From Thelonectria olida (lineage: Eukaryota > Ascomycota > Sordariomycetes > Hypocreales > Nectriaceae), in assembly GCA_020736575.1 (NCBI GenBank), contig JAGPYM010000058.1, positions 78,185-142,184 on the forward strand: a stretch of 64,000 nucleotides of DNA, read 5' to 3'. Positions within the stretch are counted from its first letter, which is position 1, and every line of letters starts with the position of its first letter. The notes below the pieces were generated by a model. That model made no database searches. It worked only from the letters and a program-made list of their open reading frames with translations, and was not told the DNA's origin. Shown in pieces: positions 24,415-36,400 of this stretch. A program made the translations under genes and the position numbers.

Positions 24415-27400
24415 TTACACACAAAGACCAAGGACACAAATACAGCCCAAGAAGGTTGCGCAAAGGTCGAGACCTAAGAGCTTGCAGTCGTTGGCACTGG
24501 CACATGCTCTGTTCTTGCAAGTGCCACTATTGCACACCTCGCTGCTCGCGCATTGACTGTTGGCAGTGCAAGATGTACACACTCCGCCGACACAGGCCTG
24601 GCCAGTGTTGCATTGCGAGTTGAGTGTGCATGCGCCGCATGCTCCAGAGATACATACCTGTCCGGTATTGCACTGCGATTTCAGCGTGCAGGCAACGCAT
24701 TTCCCAGAGATACAAACTTGGCCACCGCTGCAACCGGCGTTTGAGGCACATCCAGGACCGCAGACACCGCTGTTGCACACGTAACCAGACGTGACGGCGC
24801 TGCATTCCGTGTCGAGCGCACAGGACCTGCAGGCTCCAAGGCTGCAGACTTGTCCCGTGGTGCACTGAGAGGCGTTGGTGCAGGGAATGCACAGCCCAGA
24901 CTGACATGTGAGGCCGGTAGAACAGCCCGCGTTGGAGGTGCAAGCCGTAATGCATGTGCCCGAACTGCAGGCTTTGCCGGTGCCACACTGAGAGCTTTGA
25001 GTGCACGATCCGCACCTGCTAGACACGCATGCTTGTCCAGTTGTACATTGAGAGTTGTCTGTGCAGGCAATGCAGTGTCCGGAGACGCAGGCAAGACCTC
25101 CGCTGCACCCGGCGTTGGACGTACATCCAGCTGAACAAACGCCGCTGTTGCAAACATTGCCAGGAACCAAACTGCTGCATTGCGTGTCCGATGTGCATGT
25201 ACCGCAGGAGCCGCTCGAGCACACCTGACCGGTTGTGCACTGAGAGCTCGATGTGCAGGCAACGCAGCGGCCCGACGAACATACTTGGCCACCGCTGCAG
25301 GCTGCATTGGTGAGGCACCCGGTAGTACAGATACCGCCATTGCATATCTGTCCGTTGAGAAGACACTGGGCATCCGAGGTACATGCGCTGCAGGCTCCGG
25401 TCAAGCACACTTGCCCGGTATTGCACTGAGAGTTCAATGTGCAGGCCGTACAATGGCCAGACGAGCACACTTGACCAGCGCTGCAGTCATTGTTTGTAGA
25501 GCAAGCCGCAATGCAGACTCCGCCGCTGCATACCTTTCCAGAACCGCACTGGCCATCGAGCAAGCAGGCACCGCACAAGCCGGCCAGACAAACTTGGCCA
25601 GCATTGCACTGAGACGTGTCTGAGCAACTGGTGCAACGGAGACTCTGGCAAACTTGGCCGCTCACGCAGTTCGAATTGGACGTACATCCGGCAACGCAAA
25701 GACCACTGTTGCAGATTTGACCTGTTGCACACTGGGAGTCGGAGGAACAGGCGCCGCAAGCCCCAGAAGAGCAGATTTGCCCAGTGCTGCACTGAGAACT
25801 GGCCGTGCAAGCAATGCAGTGACCCGAAGAGCATATCTGGCCGTTGTTACAGTTCGAGTTGCTCGTGCAAGCTGCGATGCAAAGGCCACTGCTGCAAACC
25901 TGGGAAGCGGAACATTGCGAGTCGGATGCGCAGGCGGTGCAAGAACCGGACTGGCAGATTTGTCCAGCAGTGCACTGGGACGAAGCCGTACACGATGTGC
26001 AAGTTCCCGATTGGCACACCTCGCCAGTTGCGCAGTTCGAATTGGTTGTGCAAGCCTTGACACATGCTCCGCCACGACAGACGTTGCCAGTTGTGCATTG
26101 AGCATCGAGGGTACACGTAGAGCAGAGCCCAGAAAGACAAACCTGACCTGTGCGGCACTGAGAAGTGCTCGTGCAACCGACACAGAGTCCCAGCACGGAG
26201 CAGACTCTGCCGTTGCTGCATGCGTTGCCACTAGTATCGAGGAAGTTGCACGTCGCCGCACAAAGACCAGTAGTACTGTCGCAGCCCTGCGTGGGCAGAC
26301 ATGAGCCGCCCAGCGTGCACAGTCCGCAGAGGCCGGTGGCAGTATTGCAGGTCTGGCCAGCATTGCATTGGCCGTTCGCAGTGCAGGAGACGCAGAGACT
26401 CGTACCGGTGTTGCAGACGAGGCCGCCGAGGCATTGCGCATTAGAAGTGCAGCCCGCGATACAGAGCCCGTTGCTGCAGACTTGACCGGTGGCGCAGTTC
26501 GAGCTGGCCGTACACGAGGTGCAGGCACCACTGATACAAGCCAGGCCAGTGTCACATTGAGAATTCGAAGAGCAAGAGCTGCAACGGCCAGAGGAACAGA
26601 CTTGGCCAGTGCTGCACTGAGAGTTTGACGTGCAAGTCGCCCGGCAGGCTCCGTTCTGGCAATACTGGCCGATGCCAAGGTTGCACTGTAGATCGGTCGA
26701 ACAAGCGCTGCAAGATCCGAGGAGACACGCTTGGCCGTTGCTGCAGTCCGAGTTGCTTCCGCATGCCACGCAAAGTCCAGACTGGCAAACTCGACCACCG
26801 CTGCACTGGGAGTTGGACGTGCAGCCAGGATGGCAGACGCCGCTCTCGCAAACGAGGCTGCTGTCGCCACACTGAGACGTGAGAAGATAGGAAGCGCATA
26901 GCCCAAGGGTGCAGACCTGGCCGTCGCTGCAGTCCGAGTTGCCGGCGCAAGCGACACACAAGCCCGACTTACAGACTTGTCCGAGAGCGCACGAGGAGCT
27001 CGACGTACAAGCAGGAATGCAGAGTCCACTGCTGCAGACGTAGCCGCTCGAGCACTGCGTGCTATCCGTGCAAGAGCCGCATGCTCCAGACACACAAGCT
27101 TGACCCGTTGAGCATTGGGAAGTGGACGTGCATGCCACACAATGGTCCGATTGACAGATTTGACCGGCGCTGCAGCCGAGACTCGAGGTGCATCCAAGCG
27201 TGCAGCGGCGACTGATGCAGACTTGTCCGGCGGTCGTACACTCGCCATCAGAAGAGCACCCTTGGCATTCTCCAGACTTGCAGACTTGACCAGCGGTACA
27301 CTGAGAGTCTTGAGTACAGTCAGTGCAGAGACCGGCTTGACAAACCTGGCCGGTAGCGCAGGCCGAGTTGGACAAGCACGCAGCGTGGCACACGCCGCCA

Positions 27401-30400
27401 TCGCAGACATCGCCGAGGTCGCATTGAAGGCTGTTGGTGCACGCACCGCAAGATCCAGAGACACATGCCTGGCCGGTACCGCAGTCTGAATTGAGCAGAC
27501 AGGCCGTACACCTTCCATTCGAACACACCTGTCCGCCGCTGCACTGAGAGCTGGACGTGCAGGCAGCTTGACAAGTTCCGGAAATACAAACCTGCCCGGT
27601 ACTACACTGAAGGTCCAAGGCGCAGGATGTGCACAGCCCAAGGAGGCAGGCCTGGCCAGTATTGCATTGAGAGTTGGTCGTACAGCTCGCGCAGACGCCG
27701 AGGATGCAAGCAAGGCTGCCGCTGCATTGTCCATTGGATGTGCAGGCAGGGACACATATGCCAAGCGTACACACGTTTCCAGCGCCGCAGTCGGAGTTGA
27801 GACTGCAAGTTCCACACTGTCCAGCCTTGCAGGCCTGGCCGACGGCGCATTGGGAGCTGTCAGTACAATCGCCACAAGCACCGTCGGAGCAGACATCGCC
27901 CCCGCTGCACTGAGAGCTGAGCGAACAAGAACCGCACACTCCAGCAGTGCAAATCTCTCCGTCTGCACACTGGGATCCCGAGGTGCAAGCGCGGCAGAGA
28001 CCGCCAACACACACCAGACCATTGCTGCATGGATTGCTGTCGGAGCAGGATGGAGTGTCGCTGGTGACGCATTGTCCGTTCTGGCACGCCTTTCCAGTTC
28101 CGCATTGGCTGTCGAGAACACAGCCTGTGCAGACTCCAGCCGGGCAAATTTGGCCTTCGCTACACTGCGCCGAAGTGACACAGAGCGGGAGCAGATTGGG
28201 AAGACAGATACCGAGCTGGCAGATCTGAGCCGTGCCGCACTGAGAGCTTGACGTGCAAGTAACGGGCGTCGAGTCTACGCAAAGTCCACTATTACACACC
28301 TGGCCCGTCGGACAACTCGTCGCCGTGCAGCTGTCGACGCAGGAGCCGAACTGGCAGACTTGGCTGTTGGGGCAGTTTGAATTCGTGCGGCAACCGGCAA
28401 TGCAGCTGCCGAACTGGCAGATCTGTTGGGCACCGCAGGCGCTGTCGAGCGTGCACTGAGCGGGCTGCGTGATGCATTTCCCACCGCTACAGGCCTGGTT
28501 GCTGCCACAACCCGCGTTCGATGTGCAAGATGGAGGGCCGTTGTATGTGCAAACGGCGTCGACGCAGGCGCAGAGGCCGAAGAGGCAGATATCGGCTCCC
28601 AATACCTTTCCAACACACCGCGAGTCACTGTCGCAGGAGGTGGACGGCACAAGACAGTTTCCGTTCTGGCAAATCTCTCCTGCGGACGTGTCACAGTTTG
28701 AATTCGAGACACATGTCGGGGTTGAGCTGCCAAGTGCGCAAACGCCGTTGATACAGAGACAGACTCCGGGAAGGATGCACAGGTCGACGCCGACCAGACA
28801 GTCGCTGGCGCTGTTGCAGTCCTTCTTGGTGTTGCAGGCGCCGCTCTGGCAGGTTTGGCCAGTCGGGCATTCCGAATCCGCCGTGCATGAGTCGATACTG
28901 GGTGACAGCTGACACTTGCCGCCCTGGCATGTGCAGAGACCGAGAGTGCAGAGCCCCACGCCTAGAAGACAGTCGGCAGCGGTGTTGCATGATACCGTAG
29001 AAACGTCGGGAGTGCATATTCCAACAGTGCATACTTGGCCCTCGCCGCACTCAGAGTTGGTTGTGCAGGTGAGGGAGCGAGGAGCACAGGCGCCGAGAGT
29101 GCAGAAGTAGTCGCTCTGACAGTCGGAATCAGATGAACATTGGACTGGGGTCGGAGTATGACACAATCCGAGAGTGCAGGTCTGCCCCGATGGGCAAGGG
29201 TTGCTGTCGCTGCATCGAGTCAGAGTTGACACACAAAGACCGGCCACGCAAATTTCGCCATCGGAACCGATGCAAGCGTCGTCGTCGCTGCAGCCGATAA
29301 CAGCTACAGGGAGGCAAAGACCGGCTCGGCAATCTTCCCTCTGACCACAGTCGCCGTTGGTCTGGCACCCAGAAAGGCCGCCAGGAAGGCAGATGCCACT
29401 ACTGCATGTTTGGCCGGTTGAGCATCCAGCAGAGTCAGTGCAGGTGTTGAGAAGACTCGGGAAGCACACGCCGTTGGTGCAAGTCGACCCCGAGGCACAG
29501 TCGGAATCTCCGGAGCACCCGGGGAATGACTCGGGCAGGCAGAGCCCGGCTCGGCAAACATTGTTGGCACCACAATCGGAGTCGGCGGTACAGAGGATAG
29601 AAGAAGGGACGCAAAGGCCAGACTCGCAAGCCTGGCCGTCGCGACATTCTTGGCTGTTAGAACAGCCAGTCAGCAGTCCAGGGAGACAGGTTCCCAGGCG
29701 GCAAGTTAACCCTTCGGCACACTGGTCGTTCTCGCCACAAGCCGGGAGAACTTGGGGAATACAGACTCCGCCGGTGCAGGTCTCACGCTGAGCGCATTCA
29801 ACCGAGGACTGACACGTCGTGAGTGAGGAGGGAAAACAAACGCCGGACCGGCAAGTTTCATCGGCACTGCAGTCAGTATTTGACTGGCAGCCGGGTAGGA
29901 GCTCAGGAATACAGATGCCGCCAGAGCAGGATTGACCGGTTGCGCAGGCAGCATTGGATGTGCAGGAAGTGATAGTGCGAGGCACACAGAATCCAAGCCT
30001 GCAAACTTCGGTAACTTGGCAGTCTGAATCCGTGGTGCAGCTCGGGAGGAGGCTGGGAAGGCAGACCGCGGCCACGCAGGTTTGACCGACGTCACAGTCA
30101 CTGGTGGCCGAGCATCCGTTGAGAGTTTCCGGAAGACATAGACCGGACACGCAGTCTTGGTTGGAGCCGCAGTCAGCCGCCCTGGTGCAAGTTGGGAAGA
30201 CGGTCGGGAGGCAGAGGCCGGCTGTGCAGGTCTGGCCCGTTTGACACTGGTCGTCGGCTGAGCATGTCACCGAAGCCCGAGGAATACAGACGCCAAGTCT
30301 ACACACCTCGGCGTTGTCGCATTCAGAGTCAGCCTCGCACGATGGGAGAACGCTCGGCAGGCACACGCCTCCAGTACAGGCCTGACCCGTCTCACAGTCG

Positions 30401-33400
30401 CTGGCGGACTGGCATCCGGTGAATGTATTCGGGAGGCAGAGTCCGGAGAGGCACGTCTCGTTGTCGCCGCAAGCCTGCCCCGACCCGCAGTTCGGGATCG
30501 AAGTCGCAAGGCAGACGCCAAACGTGCAGGTTTCAGTCGCTCCGCAATCAGTGTTGGCGACACATATGCTCAGGTTTTCGGGAATACAGAGACCGAGCCT
30601 GCAGGCCGAGCCGGAGCCGCATTCCGCATCAGATTGGCACGAAGGCAACACCTCCGGGAGGCAAACCCCAGACACACAGCTTTGGCCATCTTCACAGCTG
30701 GTTTCGTCCGTTGCGCAATCGCCAAGAGAGCTCGGAAGGCACACGCCAGCGACACAGTTGTCGGCGGCTGCACAATCTGCCTTGGTGCTGCAAGCTGAGA
30801 AGACTGGAGTGAGGCACAATCCGTTGTTGCAAACCAGGCCGCCCGTGCAAGCAGAATCACTGCCGCAGAGAGAAAGCGACTCGGGAAGACACACTCCAAG
30901 TCGGCAAACTTGGCGAGAACCGCATTCAGAGTTGGTCGTGCACGAAGGGAGGCCGCTAGGAAGGCAGACGCCCGAGCTGCACGTTTCTCCCGTGTTGCAC
31001 GCGGTGCTATCGACGCACGTGGGGAGAAGAACTGGGAGGCACACGCCGCCAGTGCAGGCGTTGCCAGAGCCGCAGTCGCTATCTTCTTGACAAGGAGGGA
31101 AGACCTCGGGGATGCATATGCCAGCAGAGCAAATCTCTCCCTGGCCGCATGACGACTCCGTCTGGCATGTATCCAGTGTCCGCGGCAAGCACACTCCGAG
31201 CCTGCATACGCTGCTGCTTCCGCAATCTGAGTCGTCGCTGCAAGTTGGAAGCTGAGCAGGAATGCAAAGTCCTCCAACGCATGAACTACCCGTAGGACAT
31301 TGATCGCCAGTTCCACACGCGGCAAAGACGTTGGGGAGACACCGGCCAGCCTCGCAAACCTGGCTGGTGCTGCAGTCGGAGCTCGTCGTGCAAGGAGGGA
31401 ACACTTCAGGGACACACACGCCGGCTGCGCATGTCTGGCCATCTTGACACGACCCGCCGCCTTCACCGCCGCAGAGAGCGGACGTCGAAGGAAGACACAC
31501 GCCCAGTCGGCATACTTGACCAGTACCGCAGTTCGCGTTGCTTGTACAGGCGGGCAGGTACTCGGGTAGGCAAACTCCTTCGTTGCATTTGAGGCCATCG
31601 TCGCATGCATCGTCGCTCTCGCAGGTGGGCAAGATGCTCGGCAGGCAAAGTCCGGCCTTGCAGGATAGGCCGTTGGCGCAATCGCCGTCTTCTTCGCATG
31701 GCGGGTAGACTTGAGGGAGACATATACCTCCAGCACAGGTCTGACTCTGGCCGCACTGGTTGTCGCTTGTGCACTGAGTCAGCGTTTCGGGGATGCAGAG
31801 ATTCAGCCGACAAACTTGTCCAGAACCGCAATCCGAATTAGCCTGGCAAGCCGAGAGGCCTTCAGGGAGGCACACGTCGGAAACGCAGGTCTGGCCTTCG
31901 CCGCACGTGTCGTCGGTGCAAGCGCCCAACACGCTGGGGAGACACACGCCCGCTGTGCAGGTGTTTCCTCGTCCGCAATCCGAGGCGTCTGAGCAGGGCG
32001 GGAAGACTTCAGGGAGGCAGATGCCGCCTGTGCAGGTTTGGCTGGTGCCGCACTGCGCGTTCGTTGTGCACTGGTTGAGTGTTTCTGGAATACAGAGATT
32101 GAGGCGACAAACTTGGCCACTCGCGCAGTCAGAGCTGGATCCGCATGAAGACAGGGCGTCGGGCAAGCATATTCCAGAAACACACTGCTGGCCCGTCGCA
32201 CAGTCGCCTTGGTTCTGGCAATCGTCGAATACGCCAGGGATGCAAATGCCACCGGTGCACTCTTGTCCACTGATGCAATCGCTATCGGCGGAACATTGAG
32301 CGAAGGCTTCGGGAACACAGAGCCCAGCTGTGCAAGTCTGACCATCGTTGCATTGGCCGTCGCTTTCGCAAGTCGCGATCACATCGGGGATGCAAAGTCC
32401 GAGCCGGCAGACTTGGCTAGAGCCGCACTCGCCATCCGTGGTGCACGTCGGGAGATTAGCCGGGAGGCACACACCGGAGACGCATGTCTGGCCATCGCTA
32501 CAAGCTGAATCGCCCGTGCAAGCAGGCAAGGTTCTGGGTAGGCAAACGCCGTTGTAGCATTCCGCGCTGCTGCCGCAATCCTGGGCAGTCTCGCAAGCTG
32601 GGAAGACTTCCGGGACGCACAAGCCGGCTGTGCATATCTGGCCCGCGTTGCAGTTACTTGCGCTGGTGCAAGAGATGAGAGAATCCGGAATGCAGAAACC
32701 AAGGCGACAAACCTGGTTGGAGCCGCAATCATTGTCGGTGCCGCAGTCGCCCAGAGTACTCGGAACACACACCCCAGACGCGCAGGTTTGCCCGTCGAGA
32801 CATGCATTCTCATCCTCGCAGCTGGGGAGGATACCGGGCAAACACACGCCGCTGCGACAGGTGTTGCCAGTGTCGCAGTCCCCGTCGGCTTCGCAGGTAG
32901 GGAATACTGGAGAAAGGCATATTCCCGCTGTGCACACCAGGCCACCAGTGCAGCCTGCATCAGACGAGCAAGTGCTGAGAGTCTGGGGCAGACAATAGCC
33001 GAGTCTACACACCTTTCCTGTGGCGCATTCCGAATCGCTCTGGCATGTAGGAAGGGAGGCCGGAAGGCAAACTCCAGACACACAAGTTTGGCCATCGTCG
33101 CAAGACTCCTCGCCAGAGTCCGAGCAGGTAGGGAAGACTCCAGGAAGACAAATGCCGCCGGTGCAGGCCTCGCCTTCGCCGCAAGAAGAACTCGACGCGC
33201 AAGGGGGGTAGACTGGCGAAAGGCAAATGCCCGCGAGACAGGCGAGCCCGTTGTCACATTCGCTGTCGGTCGTGCACGTCGCAAGCTGTTGAGGGATGCA
33301 GTATCCCAGCCTGCAAACCTGCGCAGTATCGCATTCCGAGTCGCTTGCACATGAGGGTAACAGAGTAGGAAGACAAACACCGCTTCTACACACGCGACCC

Positions 33401-36400
33401 GTTCCGCATGTAGTGTCGCTGGTGCACGTCTCTAGGGTTGTTGGGAGACAGGTGTTGGAAACGCAAGACTGTCCTTGGGCACATTCGGAATCCACACTGC
33501 ACGATGAGAAGAGAGGGGGAATGCAGAGACCTGAAGTGCAAATGAAGGTGTTGGAGCAATCGCCGTTGCTCTCGCACGTCGAGAGGGACCGCGGAAGACA
33601 CACGCCAAGCCTACAGACTTGACTGAAGGCACATTGAGAATCGGTGCTGCACAGGGGCAAAGAATCCGGTAAACATACTTCCCCAGTGCAGACCTGATTG
33701 GCACCGCAAGGGCTGCTATCGTCGCAGCCGGTTAGGGTGGTAGGTAAACAGGCGCCGCCTCTGCACACTTCACCGTTGTTACAGTCTTGGCTGTCCGTAC
33801 AGCTCGAGAAGACTTCCGGCAGGCAAAGGCCGCCGAGGCAAGTCGCTCCTCCAGTGCACTCGGAGTCAGATGTGCACACAGTGAGGGCATCAGGTATGCA
33901 GTAGCCGAGCCGGCACACATCGTCACCCGAGCATGTCGCGTCCGTGGTGCACGTCTGGAGAATGTCGGGAAGGCAAAGTCCCGAAACACAAGCCTGGTTG
34001 GCACCGCACGACTGATCCGAATCGCAGGTAGGGAGGGCGCTCGGTAAGCATACTCCGGCCGTACAAACTTGGCCACTATTGCAGTTCGAGTCGCTTTGGC
34101 AGGGAGGGAAGACGGCGGGCACGCAGAGCCCACCGAGGCAGCTCTGGCCAGCTTCACATTGACTGTCGGTTTGACAAGCGTCAAGCTCGGATGGGAGACA
34201 GTGGCCGAGTCGGCAAACTTGGGCTCCGCTGCAGTCGTCCTCACTTGTGCAAGCGGGTAAGAAATCAGGGAGGCAAACACCGTTGGAGCACGACTGGCTA
34301 GTGCCGCAGTCTGACTGGCTTTGACAAGTGTCCAAGCCTGAGGGCAAGCAAATACCGGCAGTGCAAGACTGGCCGGATGTGCAATCCGTTGCTGACTGGC
34401 AAGGTGGGAAAAGCTCCGGGACGCAGAAACCAGCAACGCAGTTTTGACCGTCGTCACATCCGCCATCATCAGTGCAGTCCACGATAGTTCGCGGCAGGCA
34501 CACTCCCAAGCGACAAACCTGGGTGCTCGTACACTCAGAGTCCTCGGAGCAGGATGGAAGGACACTCGGGACACAGACGCCACTTGCGCACGTCTGATCC
34601 GATGGACAGGTGTTTCCTTCGCCGCACGAAGAGAGGACGTCAGGAAGACACAAACCGGCGGTGCATGTTTGCCCACTCCCACAGGAAGCACTGGACTCGC
34701 AACCGGGGAAGGCGGTGGGCAAACAAATACCGGCTGTGCAGGTCTGGCCTGAACCGCATGGCGTTTCCGAGTTGCAGCCGGAAATCGTTCTGGGAATGCA
34801 GACACCGAGTCTACACACCTCGTTGTCTTCGCATGCAGAATTGGACGAGCAGCTGGAGAGGGTGCTCGGTAAGCATATTCCGTTTGTACACGTTTGTCCG
34901 GTGGTACATGCGCTGTCGTCTTGACACGAATTGAGGAAATCCGGTAGGCACAGTCCCGCGTTGCAGACTTGTCCTTGGGAGCAATCTGTAGAGGTTGTGC
35001 AAGTCGAATACGTGTCCGGAACGCACAGTCCGGCAGCACACGTTTGACCAGAGCCACAATCCTGGCTAGTAGTACAGCTGGTGAGATCGCGAGGAAGGCA
35101 AACGCCCAGCCTGCACACCTGAGTGCTGATGCACTGGGAGTCGGACGAGCAGGTCGGTAAGAAGTCAGGGACGCAAAGGCCGCTCGCGCATCTCGCTCCG
35201 GTTCCACAGCTTAGATCATCAGTGCATTGGTTGACCAAGTCTGGGAAGCATGAGCCTGAGATGCACACGTTTCCACTGCCGCAGTCCTGGGACGTAGAGC
35301 AGTCGGGGAATGCAGTCGGTAAACAAAGACCACCTGTACAGCTCTGTCCATCCAGACATCCGCTGTCCGCCTCGCAACTAGTAAGTGACGTGGGTAAGCA
35401 AAGCCCAAGTCGGCAAACTTCTCTATCGTCGCATTGAGCGTTCGAAGAGCATGTTGATAGCACGTTCGGAAGACAAAGACCGGCAGTACAGGTTTGGTCG
35501 GATGGACAAGGGCTCTCGGAGGAGCACGGAGTAAGTGTGTTCGGGAGACAAACGTTGTTTGTGCAAGTTTGGCCCTCTCCGCAGTCGGACGTTCCAGTAC
35601 ACGAAGGGAAGAGAGCGGGAACGCAGAGTCCAGCCGCGCACGTTTCCTGAGAACCGCAATCGGAGTCGCCAGTGCACAGATTGAGATCAGCCGAGACGCA
35701 GACTCCAAGACGACAGAGTAGCAGGAGAGAAACGTCGCAGTCTTCGTCCAAGGTACATCGGTCCAAGCCACTGGGGAGACACACGCCGCTGGTGCATGTC
35801 TGGCCCGTACTGCAAGTTGAACTATCGGAGCATCCAACGATTGCGGAGGGGAGGCAGATACCGCCAGTGCAGGATTGTCCACTGCTGCATTCCTGAGAGC
35901 TCTGGCAAGGGGAAAGGGCCTCGGGCAAGCATAAACCGCCTGTGCACACCTGGTTGGCGGCACATCCGCTGTCTTGCTGGCAGAGAGTGAGGTCCCGCGG
36001 AATGCAGAGACCGAGCCGGCAGGCCTGATCGCTTCTGCACCCAGAGTCCGCGGTGCAAGAATCCAACCCAGACGGGAGACAAATTCCCGCCGTACAGGTT
36101 TGACCGGCCGCGCAAGTGTCCCCGGATCCGCATGAAGGAAGGACATTCGGAAGGCAAATGTTGTTTCTGCACACGTTGCCGTTTCCACAGTTTGAATCCG
36201 TCTGACACGGGGGGAAAGCTGCCGGAAGGCAAATGCCAGAAGTGCAAACTTGGTCGATCCCGCATTGCTCGTCGACAGCGCATAATGAGATGTCGGTGGG
36301 AATGCAAACACCCAGGCGGCAAACGTGATCACTGGCGCATGCCTCGTCGCCTGAGCAGAGAGGCAACGTATCCGGAAGGCATACGCCGCCAGTGCATTTC

